Part shown: positions 1 through 10,233 of the stretch, in pieces | How positions within the stretch are numbered: position 1 is the stretch's first letter | Layout: each line of letters begins with the position of its first letter | DNA from: Penium margaritaceum | Lineage: Eukaryota > Streptophyta > Zygnematophyceae > Desmidiales > Peniaceae | DNA: 64,000 nt | Assembly: GCA_023375785.1 (NCBI GenBank) | Contig: SZWC01002441.1 | Coordinates: forward strand, 115,232 to 179,231 | Direction: 5' to 3' | Made by a program: the position numbers and the translations under genes | The notes under the pieces: model-generated | What the model saw: only the letters and a program-made list of their open reading frames with translations | Databases searched by the model: none | What the model was told of the DNA's origin: nothing

Positions 1-120
1 CCTGGTCGTATGCCGCTGCTGCCATGGTTCCGGTTTTGATAAAAACATTTCTAGCCAAACGGAGTGTGGCAGATCTGGTGCCTCCCTTGGGTCCGCACAA
101 AGCCGAGCGAACGTCCACAT

Positions 121-132
121 GCTCTGATACCA
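121..132 (-). promoter_or_regulatory. Primer-binding site, initiator tRNA-Met
   Basis: The minus strand reads TGGTATCAGAGC, an exact complement of the 3' end of plant initiator tRNA-Met, placed two bases after the LTR end. Position and sequence together fix the orientation of this element. Confidence 0.9.
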
Positions 133-134
133 AA

Positions 135-1056
135 TGTGAACCGAGGGGCATCCGGCGTGACGGTCACCCTGAGTCCCTGGGAAAAACCTGCCAACCCTTC
201 GACCCCTTGGTGTGTGGGCAAACCCTAGAGATGTCGCACGACCCTCTCCTAGTGGCAAGAACGCTGCAAGTGACTGAGGTTCCCGCTGTATGACTCTCTC
301 GGCGGCGTTTGCACCAAGGTGCGCTCCGGACGACTTGGAGGATCAAATGGACGTGTACGAGGCAATACTTGGAACACAAGAAGATTCGGACAAGGAATTA
401 ATCCTTTAGACTTAATAGATCAGTACAAGGAAATGTACAGAGTCTCTGGGTAAGATTGTTATACGTAGAACAATCCCTAGGTTTCCTTGTGTACCAGCCC
501 TTATGAGCCAGCCAAAATCTCCTCGGCGCTCCGAAGCACTCTACCAAGACTCATTCATGCAAATAACACATGCATCATGTAGTACGTGCCACGTGTTCTA
601 ACGCACCAAAGAACGCCTCAATCCATGAAGAAACTGCTAAGTTATGGCCGTTTGAGTACTTCATGTGTGACGGTCGTTGGCAGCACCGCTAGCGGAGGTC
701 ACGGCCGCTTGAAGCGCCCTTGCTTGCGAATGCAGCTCCATCTGCCATCCCGAAGCACCCATGGCCCCCAATGAACCTTGCCTCATTGGCTAAGCATCCA
801 TCCAGGGACGCTTCGGCTGCAGTGGACGAGAAAGTCGTTCCACCGTGTTCAGGGTTGAACCGGTACGTCTCCTATTTCTGGAGGTGCGCCTTCAACCTTT
901 GCACGGCCATATATTTCTCGTCCCTGCACCGAATGACCTGGTTCTTGGGTCGATTTCACACGGTTTTTCATGTAGAACACAATGAAAGCATCAAAATATG
1001 CATCCGATGTCATTATTTTGACGTTATCACCGCCTCGACCTGCGACTCCCATAACA
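135..1056 (-). repeat. 5' LTR of the minus-strand gypsy element
   Basis: The minus strand begins TGTTATGGG at 1056 and ends CGGTTCACA at 135, the usual TG...CA borders, and is followed two bases later by a Met-tRNA primer site. It is 922 bp long. Landmarks shared with the LTR at 4786-5697 in reverse orientation include TTGGGTCGATTTCACAC (near 947-965, compare 4885-4900), ATGGCCGTTT (near 644) and TTGGCAGCACCGCTAGC (near 678). Divergence is substantial, so this is an old family. Confidence 0.8.
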
Positions 1057-1276
1057 GTAAGCGACAAGGGAAGGGGAAGCAAGCCACAAAGGAAGCAGAG
1101 AAAGCAACAAAGGATTCGGAAAACAAGGAGAGCCGGGATTAGATGGTGTTAATCTTGGCTCCTCTTAGCCCAAATATCCAGTTGACCGTCCATCTGAATG
1201 CCTTACGACAATTAAGGGGGTTTGTGAGGTCAAGACATGGGATACGGGGTATGAGGAGGAATAGCCTGCACTTCTC

Positions 1277-1580
1277 TTGGGGGCACGAGTGAAAGGCGTC
1301 AAGGGGAAGGTGGGGATTCTATTGTATTGTGGCGCAAGCTACAGTTTTGTGAGCATGGAGTGTGCTTGGAACTGGGGCCTTGCACTCACGAGCAAGAAGT
1401 GGACAGCTGACCAAGTGGATGTCACGATTGAAGTGGGGTACCTGGCCCGTCCCCTCCTTCGCGTGGAGAAGCTTCACATAACGACCGTATACCGGGTGTG
1501 ACCAATGAAGGATTATGATATGATCCTTGGTCGTGTCTTCCTCTACAAACACAACCCCACCATCAATTGGGAGGAAAGCA
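1277..1580 (+). pseudogene. Retropepsin-like protease region of the gypsy element
   Basis: Contains a hydrophobic stretch followed by GASYSFVS, which matches the active-site region of Ty3/gypsy proteases (usually D-S/T-G-A-S-H-x-F-I/V). Downstream YDMILGRVFLYKHNP matches the conserved DxILGMDWL segment that closes the domain. The role would be cleavage of the gag-pol polyprotein in virus-like particles. Part of a decayed element. Confidence 0.75.
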
Positions 1581-1989
1581 CCATCTCAGTCAAGCTCAAA
1601 GACAAGGAGTATCCCCTACCTACATGGTCCGAGGAAGAGGCTGCGGAGGAGGAGACTTGCGGGGAGGAACTGTTGCAGTAGTCCACGCCTTGCAAGGAGG
1701 AATCAGCGCCTATGATGTTGAACTTGGTGCAGCTGAAGCATGCGATTCGAAAAAATGAGCAGATTTCTTTGGCATTCGTGCGAGATGTGGAGGACAATTT
1801 CGACAAACTAGAGGATGTGGTGCCTGTTGTGGCGCATTGTGCAACTTATGAACAACCAAGCGGCCAAGTCAAGTTTGCCGCGGTGCCCGAGTGGCTGCTA
1901 TCTTGGTGCAGGCCCATATATTGCAATCGTTTCAATTCAAATTTTTCGAGTTGTAATCGACGTTTATGATCTCGGATTACTTGATTTGG

Positions 1990-2817
1990 AAGGTGTGTAT
2001 GGAGTTCGAGGACGTGTTCCCTGACACCCTCTCGGCGGGTCTTCCACCGAAGCAAGACGTGGACCATTACATCGACCTCAAACCTGGAGCGTGCTCGTCT
2101 GTTCGTACAACATACTACTTGAGCAATACACAGGTATAGGAGCTCAAGAAATAGCTGACCGAGATGACGGAGCAGGGCTTTATCTGCCCATCCTCATCGC
2201 CTTACGCTGCACCCGTCCTCTTTGTTCAGAAAAATATGGAGGAGATGCGTATGTGCGTGGACTACCGGGCGTTCAATAAGTTAACCATCAAGAACCGGTA
2301 CCTACTTCCTCAAGCTGAGGAGCTCTTCGATCAGCTCTGTGCGACTCGCTTCTTCATGAAGATCGACATCCAATCCGGCAACCACCAGATTTGCATCGAA
2401 GCCGATGATGTGGAGAAGACGACCTTCCGTACCCGCTATGGTCACTACGAGTTTGTTGTAATATCTTTCGGGTTGACCAGTACACCGACCACCTTCATGA
2501 CAACAATGAACATCTTCAGGTGGTACTTAAATGAACTCATGGTGGTTTATCTCAATGACATCTTGGTGTATAGCAGGACGGCGGAGGAGCATGAGGGGCA
2601 TGTGAAGAAGGTCCTCGAGATTTTTAGGAAGGAGAAGTTTCTTGCAAAGCTCACTAAGTGTGAGTTTATGGTGGGAAAAGCTGAATTCCTTGGACACATA
2701 ATTGGCAATGGTCAAAGTGCCATGGTCCTGCGTAAGGTGTCGGTCGTGCAAGAGTGGCCGAAGTTGTGTAGTGTGTACGATGTGCAAGTGTTCCTTGGGT
2801 TTTACAACTATTATTAG
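1990..2817 (+). pseudogene. Reverse transcriptase domain of the gypsy element
   Basis: The lead-in near 2000-2100 has the chromoviral signature of an aspartate/phenylalanine-rich segment then GLPPKQDVDHYIDL. The longest open stretch (2164-2817) shows MRMCVDYRAFNKLTIKNRY, the MKIDIQSGNHQI palm motif, and FLAKLTKCEFM...FLGHIIG near its end, all standard for Ty3/gypsy reverse transcriptases. It would copy element RNA to DNA. Fossil. Confidence 0.92.
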
Positions 2818-2879
2818 AGGTTTGTCTTTGGCTATGCGGGAGTATCAGCGCCACTCTCCAATCTCACTCGCAAGGATCG

Positions 2880-3330
2880 TGAGTGGAGTTGGAGAGTTGA
2901 TGAACAAGAAGCCTTTGAGAATCTCAAAAGGGCTCTGACCTCCGCTCCGGCCTTGCACATGACCGACAGCGGCCGTGCATTTGAAATGGCGATGGATGCA
3001 TTAGCCCTGGCCATTGGTGGCATCCTTTGGAAGGATTTTGGCAACGGGTCGCAGCCGGTCACCTACTACTTGCACAAATTGTGTGGGTCGGAGCTGAACT
3101 ACGCCATCCATGACAAGGAGATACTTTCCGTGGTCGCAGCCTTCAAGAACTGGAAGTGCTACCGCGAGGGACGAAAATGCATGGTCTATACCCACCACAA
3201 CGTGTTGAAGTACTTCAAGACGTAGCCAAACCTGAGCCAACAACAAGTGCGTTAGGTGGAGTACCTCGCGTCGCACTTCAACTACGAGATTGTGCTCCGG
3301 TCGGGTCGCATCAACCCAGCCAAAGCACTC
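2880..3330 (+). pseudogene. RNase H domain of the gypsy element
   Basis: The translated stretch shows an AMDALALAIGGILW segment (compare DASxxAxGAVL), then ELNYAIHDKEILSVVAAF and a TxHxxLKYF-like end, the usual order for Ty3 RNase H. It follows the reverse transcriptase directly and precedes the linker to integrase. Fossil. Confidence 0.88.
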
Positions 3331-3529
3331 TCACTGCGACCGGACCTGATTATGTGGGTTGCGTCTCTCACCGTCCACAAGGATGCCTTCCTTGTGAAGC
3401 TCTTCACAAAGGAATACAAGGCGCATGGGGAATATGATGCTCAGAGATTTTTCTTTGAGGCACCGTATTGGCGACAGCACAGCACGCAGCAGGTGGTGGT
3501 TCCCGCGGTGCCCGCGCTTTCGTAGCTTA

Positions 3530-4120
3530 TTTTGGAGAAGTGCCATGACAGTGGCCCGAGCGGTCACAATCCCGCTGACAAGACACTGAAGACGGTGGCT
3601 CGCTTCTATTGGTGGCCCACCATGTCATCGGAGGTGGCTGAATTATGCCGGAGTTGTGATGTGTGCTAACGCCACAAGGCACAGAGGTAAAATGCCCAGG
3701 GTCTCCTCCAACCCTTTCCATTTCCCGAACAGTTGTTGCAAGAAATCTCTATGCACTTTATCACAGGCTTGCCTGAGACAGCGGCAGGTGATAATGCGGT
3801 GTTGGTGGTGGTGGGTTGCTTCAGCAAGATGTCAAACTTTATTGCGACACATGATACGGTGAGTGGGGACACCACGGTTTGGCTGTTCTTTGAGCACATG
3901 GTGCACCTCCACGACGTGCCACGGTCCATTGTGAGTAACTGTGACCCGCACTTCACGAGCAAGTTCTGGCAAGAACTCATGGAGTAATATGGCAGCAAGG
4001 TGCAGCTGCCGACCAATTTTCACCCCCAAAATGATAGACAAACAGAGCAGGTGAACCAGACTCTGGAGCAGATCCTCTCTACAGTGGGTGATCTGGAGGA
4101 GGTGTCATGGGACTAGCGGT
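3530..4120 (+). pseudogene. Integrase domain of the gypsy element
   Basis: Near 3540-3670 the HHCC zinc finger region reads ARFYWWPTMSSEVAELC then CRSCDVC. The core follows (3733-3987) with ISMHFITGLPE, RSIVSNCDPHFTSKFW and, further on, HPQNDRQTEQVNQTLEQ, which are textbook Ty3/gypsy integrase blocks. Fossil. Confidence 0.9.
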
Positions 4121-4589
4121 TATCGGTCTCTGAACCGGCATACAACTTCGCCACGTCCGCCTCCACCAGCAAGGCACCATTTGATCTGGTAAACGGGACG
4201 GTTCCCACCACACCTCTCAGTTTGCGAGCAACTTTTCCGTGGTGGAGTCTATTGCATGGGACTTCAAGCAGATTTGGACGGCGACACGTCATGCATGCAA
4301 GTGCAGCAAAAAGTTCAAGTAGACCGCTACTGCAATGCTCAAGGTTGGTGATCACGTGCTTCTTAACAGCACACACGTCAAGCTTCGCGGGGTCCGCTCA
4401 GACAAGTTATAACCCCGGTAGCTTGGTCCATTCGAGGTGCTCAAAATGCGGACATCCGTGGTGGCGTTGTTGGCTCTTCTGCCTTCCATGACTTTCCATC
4501 TCCAAGCTCAAGCTCTACCATGATCCAGCTGAGCATTTCCCTGGCCAGATTTTTGTGCCTCCCAATCTGGTGGTCATCAAGGGTGCACA

Positions 4590-4770
4590 AGAGTTTTAAG
4601 TGGAGGCCATCCTTGACCACCGTCATCGTGGTCGCGGATGGGAGTACCTGGTCAAGTGAAAGGACTACGATGTGGCCCACAAATCATGGGAGCCTGTCCG
4701 CAACTTGAACGTTGGTGGGATGAATACCATCCTCCAGGAGTACCAAGAGCAAACCGGGACGGCTCGCTCC
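4590..4770 (+). pseudogene. Chromodomain at the integrase C-terminus
   Basis: Reads ILDHRHRGRGWEYLVK, then YDVAHKSWEPVRNL and a terminal helix ending ILQEYQEQTG. The aromatic and SWEP positions are those of chromodomains in chromoviruses, which steer integration toward marked chromatin. It lies between the integrase tail and the polypurine tract, as expected. Confidence 0.88.
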
Positions 4771-4785
4771 TAGGGGGAGGGGTAG
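4771..4785 (+). promoter_or_regulatory. Polypurine tract before the 3' LTR
   Basis: AGGGGGAGGGG lies immediately upstream of the TGTAAG that opens the 3' LTR. In this family the tract primes plus-strand DNA synthesis. Confidence 0.8.
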
Positions 4786-5697
4786 TGTAAGCTGGACAGA
4801 GCCAACGGTACTGATTACGGCTTGAGGCTTCCTTGAATGTGAAATCTGGTTATGGATTTATAATCTACACAACAAACTGTGCGAGATCAACCCAAGAGCG
4901 GGATCGATCCATCAAGAATTGGGGAAGTTACGCTTGGCCAAATTTGGACCGGCCGAGGGGTAAACAGGTGACGGGAATTCATTCCCAAGGACCAAGGCTC
5001 GACAAGGAATACCAAACAAGGCCAAAGCGTGCCTTGGGTCCTGGTTAGTCAATGAACCAAGGATCATTGAGGACTAAGGGAGCTTCAGAATGGCAACCGG
5101 ATGTGTTATTACCAGAAAGGGTGCTTCGGGCGGCCTGTCACCGTTGCTAGTGGTGCTGCCAATGGCAGATTGCTGTGGTTTACATAAACGGCCATATCTT
5201 CACCGTTCCTTAACGGAATGATGCAATTCTTGGTGCATTTAAAATCTGGGAAGATGAGGCAATAATACTACATAATGCTGAGGCAATAATGCTTATCCCA
5301 GACATGTACGGAGTTGTGCACGACTCGACGACCTCGGGTCGCCTAGGATATGTCATTGTGTACAGGGTCTTCTATGTTGACACTTGAATCACAAGTACAG
5401 ATTACTGCCACTTTGCCACACATATTCCCGTGCTCCTCCAAGACGATCCTACGCTTCCGCAAATCCGGAAAGGTGTGCACCGGCCTCTCCTTGGTCGCCG
5501 TTGTCACCTGTTGGTGCCTACACCATCCAGTTGAGGCTGGCACACCGCACCCGGTTTACATCACCGTAGGTCGTTTTGTACCGCATGACAGGATTTTGTC
5601 ACATGGCACAACATATAGGTATGTCCCGGTTTGCATTGTGCAAGTTCGGGATGTAAACAAAAACCCTAATTGTACAGACGGTTATACCCGTGTGACA
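4786..5697 (+). repeat. 3' LTR of the plus-strand gypsy element
   Basis: Starts TGTAAGC right after the polypurine tract and ends CCGTGTGACA at 5697, 912 bp. The ends and internal blocks match the minus-strand LTR at 135-1056 (for example CGGTTATACCCGTGTGACA against CGGATGCCCCTCGGTTCACA, and the Met-tRNA side of the relative). No duplicate in the same orientation is present in the window. Confidence 0.85.
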
Positions 5698-7070
5698 ATG
5701 GCATTCGCTACATTAGTACAAAAAACTCGCTATTCGTAGAACGAGAGTGAATTATCACAAAAAACTAACCTCATGGATGCACCGACAGAAAAACCAAGCA
5801 ACGTTTGCCTACCACTTGCTGTGTACCGATGTCGTACAGTCTAACATCAGTTGGATAGCGAGCCTAATGACCATCAATTGCATACGCAAAGTTTCATCAT
5901 TTTCATTGGTCATTCGAAGCACCCGTGGCATGAAAAAACATGGTGGCATGTCACTCGTTCTTTAACATTTATGTGCACGTTATATGATGCTAGAAACCGG
6001 TTATGTTGTGTGGTTTACAACGCAAACCGGTGAACAACTAGTATTGAGTGATGTACGTTGGTCATTATCGTGTCCGTCGCTACCTCATTGGACGACAACA
6101 TGATGACGGTGATGATAATAATGACGGACCATCCTTGGTGCTAATGCATATTGTATTGTGTCACATCACGTGTGATTGTTACGAATGAACGATATCGAAC
6201 ATATCATACCCCTCAAACATGACTCTGTTGCACCCGACACAACGCAGGTGTACGTATACCTAATGCCTCCCATGTGGATACAGTTTCATCCACTTCGGGA
6301 TGATCGACTGCTCAATCATCGTGCAACACAGCAAAGTATAAGAACTTATGCAAAGCGGGGGAGTCGGCCGGAGTACATCGCACATTGTCAACGATGAAGT
6401 CCACCGTTGTCACGGCCCGACAACTGTGGACTTTGGGGGACGATGTGGACAAGGTAGAAACGAATATGAAATTTGGGGACTAAATAGAAATGAAAAAAAA
6501 AATTGGGGGCTATTTGGAGATTAAACTGAATTTGGGAGTTAATCAAAAATGATTTAAAACAAGGGGCACTTTGACGATGGTTTGCAAAAACTAGGGGCTA
6601 CTTGGGAATTTCCCAGACAAAGTAACCCTTTCACAATCATTATGTGTCAATAGATGTTTAAGGATCCAGTGTTGCACTGAGGTGCATAAGGTCATATAGC
6701 AATCAAATCAATGTAAAAAAACTCACCATTTTGACAACCACGTCCATTCAAAACTTTCTCGTAAAATTCCTCTTTATCTTTGTCCTTGTTAAAGGCTACT
6801 TTCGCATGTGAGTCCTAAAAAAAAAAACAAATTAGGTTAGGAAATGTAGATGTGAAATTGAATATTCATACGAATTTCTTATGTTGTACTCATTTTTACA
6901 CAAGGAAGTGTTCTTCAGACTAAATTGTGTGTATTCATAACATCCATACATGTGTCAATGAATATATACATTTGCATGCATACATGTTTGCTTTTTTCTA
7001 CGTAAATATAGATTCACAGATTTAGATTATTTTCATTTTATGTATGCGTCCTCTATTTACACATGAACCT
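5698..7070. other. AT-rich non-coding stretch
   Basis: No coding signature or RNA gene was recognised. Around 6440-6620 there is a run of G-rich phrases (GGGGACTAAATAG, GGGGCTACTTGGG) similar in style to the arms of the fold-back element at 7080-7400, possibly a decayed copy of it. The rest is ordinary AT-rich DNA. Confidence 0.4.
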
Positions 7071-7079
7071 ATGAACCTG

Positions 7080-7400
7080 GCGGACTTGCAAGTTTCCCCT
7101 ATTCTCGTTGGACCATCTTTGTGTTGCCCCCATTTTGAGGATTATGTCCAAGTCGCCCCAATTTTGCATTTTTGGGGAATTATCTCCAGAATGCCCAGCC
7201 AAAATGAAAACACATCACTGTCTTACCCCCTATTTTTGACAAATTGTCTCCAGTTCGTCCCCATTTATAGGAAAATCTTGCGATAAGTTAAAAAGTAGGG
7301 GCAGCCTGACAATAAGTTAAAAAATGGGAGCATCCTATCCATAAGATAAATGGGGGTATCCTGAAGATGGTCTTGCTAGAATGGGGGCGACTTGGAGGTT
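7080..7400. mobile_element. Small fold-back element with C-rich/G-rich arms
   Basis: The left arm (about 7085-7170: TTTCCCCTATTCTCGTTGGA, then CCATCTT and GCCCCCATTTT) pairs with the reverse complement of the right arm (about 7320-7400: GGGGGTATCCTGAAGATGG, then TTGCTAGAATGGGGG). Between the arms are further short repeats of the type CTCCAGTTCGTCCCCATTT. It is non-coding and resembles the larger elements near 23.7-26.9 kb in construction. Confidence 0.5.
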
Positions 7401-8390
7401 AGCCGCTATGAGCCTACATCAACCTAATTTAATCAACTGTGGTAAATTCCATTCTAGATGATGAATTCTCGTCTTTATTTTTATATCTTTCAAGTGATGT
7501 GTATGTACATAGTATATAATCTTTGAATTTTTCTTCTTTAGTGATCTAAAACGTTTTTGGTTCTTTTTTGTAACCTCAAGCCAGGCACATAGCTTAGGCT
7601 ATCTCGAGTTTCTCCAAACTGGACATTGGTTCCATGTCCAGTTTCTCCCACGTCCGGAGAATGTTGTGGCAAAGTAATCGTGTTTTGTCAACCAGTGTCG
7701 ACCAGATCGTGTGAATGAAGCAAACTCAGTACATCTGAAAATGTTGACCCAGTCAAATATTTTCTGGTATTATCCGGGTGTCCTACATTCTGAACGAACT
7801 AAACATCACAAACTACGGGTCCACGAACCGATGAAAATAAGTTATTACGTAACCCAAATTTCGTTCTTGGTCGATCCGCCATTTTGCTCATGGGTCCACT
7901 AATGACAAAGCAAAGATTCTGACAAATGTACCGCACCATCAGGAATCGTACTGACTGACTTGAAAGATGGACACTACGGGTTGGGTTTGACCCCAACGCT
8001 CATTGTTTTTTGTAGACTAGCCCAAGAATTGGTCCCAGCAACAAAAAGTAAGGACAATGAAATGCTTATGTCGTTATTCCATACCAAAGATACCTTAATG
8101 ATGTATGGTTTTTTTAATAAATAATTATTGAAATAGAATGATTCAATAATACTGTTATGAATTCAAATATTTCATAACAAGTGAAATAAATCTGAGGAAT
8201 CATTTTCACTTTAGTATACAATCTTTGCTCCATGAAACACATTCATTCATGTTTTCAGCCATTTTGTGGTGGGGTTTAGGGCCAATTTGAATATAAACAG
8301 TTTTTTGACACCAACATGATGTTTTTTTGTCCTTTTAAAATAAAATAAAAGAATCACATTATTTTCAAGAATGAACCTTCATTACATGAT
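7401..8390. other. AT-rich non-coding stretch
   Basis: No gene, repeat array or element end was recognised. It ends exactly where the LTR of the next gypsy element begins (TGTAGCAGG at 8391). Confidence 0.4.
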
Positions 8391-8706
8391 TGTAGCAGGA
8401 GGGCCGGTTCGGCCCGTCGACTTCGTGATAGCGAAAGGGGTGGTTGTGAGGCACCCCTCGCTATTGCAAGGATTGGCCGGTGGTAACCCATCAGCTAGCT
8501 ACCGGCCAGCCGGCGGCCGGCCGACTGGGTGGCCGTCAGCCAGTCAAGTGACCGGCTGGCCACCTTTCGGTGAGCCACCAGTCGCCGATTGTTCTGGTCG
8601 CTCGATCGATGGCTATGAGGTCACGAGGCCTTGAGGGCTGAATCCTGTAGCCTCGAGCCCTCATCCTCGCCCTCTCCTCCTCACCTCCTTGAATGAGTGA
8701 GTCAAG

Positions 8707-8710
<4 letters not shown>

Positions 8711-8770
<60 letters not shown>
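8711..8770. repeat. GA microsatellite inside the 5' LTR
   Basis: About 30 uninterrupted GA units. A GA tract occupies the same place in the 3' LTR, so the repeat was probably already in the element when it inserted. Confidence 0.95.
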
Positions 8771-8771
<1 letters not shown>

Positions 8772-9221
8772 AAGGGAGTGAGGGGCGAGAGAAAAGCAAA
8801 AGTGCCGATGTGAAATTGCCAGACGTGCCTCTCATGTAACGATTTTCATGCCATCGTGTCAAAACAAAACTTGAGTTTACTTAGTTAGAACGTTGGGTTT
8901 TGTTTACAAAAAAATCATGCAAACTGATGAGTTCCAAGTACTACCCCCCTTGTTTGGGATCCACAATGAGGAGGTGAGGTAAAAACGGAAATGGACCTCC
9001 AGACACTTGAAATATTTCAGTCTCCCTAAACGGGTCCTTCATGACGATTTCCCCCAAGAGTGACGCAGCGGGGAAAATCCCTCCAGCAAGCTCTGGACAC
9101 CATTATGCAAACTCCGACGATGAAACAAGTACAAGAGCTAGAGATACAACCATTATAGTGGTTTTTAGAGCAGGACGACCCTCGCGACCAAGTGTGCAAC
9201 TGTTCCAGTGGCTACAAGAGA

Positions 9222-9229
9222 TATAAAAC
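9222..9229 (+). promoter_or_regulatory. TATA box candidate in the 5' LTR
   Basis: TATAAAAC lies in the downstream part of the 5' LTR, the expected place for the pol II promoter of an LTR element. Transcription would start about 25-35 bases downstream. Confidence 0.55.
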
Positions 9230-9249
9230 ACCGCGATCAGCCATAGCAA

Positions 9250-10233
9250 AAATAGAAAGGCCACAGAGAGGTACGGGCTTAAAACTTGACCGATTTAAGC
9301 GTCATAAATTACGTTGAAAAGCTCTTGAGGAGCACACTGATTTTCTGCTTCTTGCACTCCCCAATGGGGTATGTGGATTTTTCTTGGACGACATGGGGAG
9401 TGTCCATCCTTAAACCACCAACTCTTATCTTCTTCTAAAAACTTCCTCCTTCCTCCTTCATCCAAAAATCGGGACAACACTCTTCTCTAAGATTAGGGAC
9501 TCTCACGACCTTAGAGCACCCTAAAAAGGAGGGTGACACCTTGAAGATTTTTGGCAGCTTCCCCAACGTCGCCGGCTCAAGGGAGACACCGCCAAGAGAC
9601 GCAAAAGACGTCAAGGAACATGAAGAGGAGGCCAAGGAGGACAAGAAGACAAGAAAGAAGACAAGATGAGTGAGGGGAGAGCGTGCAAGGGTGGAAACTC
9701 TAAGCTAGAGTTAACCCTCCTCCCCTCCTCCTGACCATATCAGTGGCGCTCAAGTTGGTGTAGCCTCTTTGTGTCAATGCGCCGGATAGCAACGGTCTAG
9801 AAAACGGGTTCTGACATGGGAGGCCGCCAACCGATCTTGGTCTTGTCTTTTTGTGCAACGAGCCAGCTAGCCTGTGGACAAGGTGCATACCATTCAACAC
9901 TTTGATCTCTTATCTTCATTATGTTTTCCTGGGATTTCTAGCTTGCATAGTTCCGTGAGTCACAGCTTAGGATTTTGCCTAGTATTCCTGTGATTGTGCC
10001 AATTGTGACAGCATAGAAAAACAGTATTTTTCTACCATGTGATTGTGGCGACCATTGCGGCCTAGAAAGACAAAAATATATTTTCTAACTACCTCACTAA
10101 TCGTGAGAGCAAGTGACTTTATGAGACGACACCTCCTCGAGGTCGTGGAGTAACCCTTGCAACGGTCTTCAAGTGCTAGTCACACGGGCGACGGAATGGA
10201 AAGTGTCGGACTGTCAAGAACAACAAGGGCAAG
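9250..10233 (+). other. Leader region of the second gypsy element
   Basis: Non-coding stretch between the LTR promoter and gag. It should contain the LTR end and primer site, but I see no clear tRNA complement. There is a diverged tandem echo at 9970-10070 (TGTGATTGTGCCAATTGTG, then TGTGATTGTGGCGACCATTG). Confidence 0.4.

Larger units (their letters stand above)
1..1056 (-). mobile_element. Ty3/gypsy element, 5' end only (runs off left edge)
   Basis: Read on the minus strand this is LTR (1056 to 135), a two-base spacer, an initiator-Met tRNA primer site (132 to 121), a short leader, and an ATG at 25-23 that opens a gag-like frame beginning MAAAAYDQ before the window ends. The LTR aligns along its whole length with the reverse complement of the plus-strand 3' LTR at 4786-5697, so both belong to one family. 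Position 1057 onward reads as the C-terminal tail of a plus-strand gag, so I infer that this element inserted antisense into its relative. The rest of it, and the other half of the target, should lie left of the window. It cannot be dated because only one LTR is visible. Confidence 0.75.
1057..5697 (+). mobile_element. Ty3/gypsy chromovirus, partial (gag tail to 3' LTR), decayed
   Basis: Parts in order: basic/acidic gag C-terminus (1057-1140), retropepsin-like protease (about 1270-1580), reverse transcriptase (about 2000-2800), RNase H (about 2880-3330), integrase with HHCC zinc finger and catalytic core (about 3530-4120), chromodomain (about 4590-4760), polypurine tract, 3' LTR. The order PR-RT-RH-INT plus a chromodomain places it among chromoviruses. 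The reading frame is broken in roughly ten places and cannot be functional. Its own 5' LTR and most of gag are not in the window because another gypsy element sits at 1056. An old fossil. Confidence 0.9.
8391..9240 (+). repeat. 5' LTR of the second gypsy element
   Basis: Begins TGTAGCAGGAGGGCCGGTTC. Homology to the copy at 20029 continues through the GGCCGG-rich block (8475-8560), a GA microsatellite (about 8711-8770), CGTGCCT, CTTGTTTGGGAT and the AGTGACGCAG...CAAGCTCTGGACACCATT block to about 9165. A TATA box at 9222 suggests the LTR extends at least to about 9250. Its 3' border and the primer site were not identified. Confidence 0.8.

Noticed and set aside
5343-5739. Open frames inside the 3' LTR of the first gypsy element
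   Set aside because: They lie within an LTR defined by its borders and by homology to the inverted copy, and show no protein motif.
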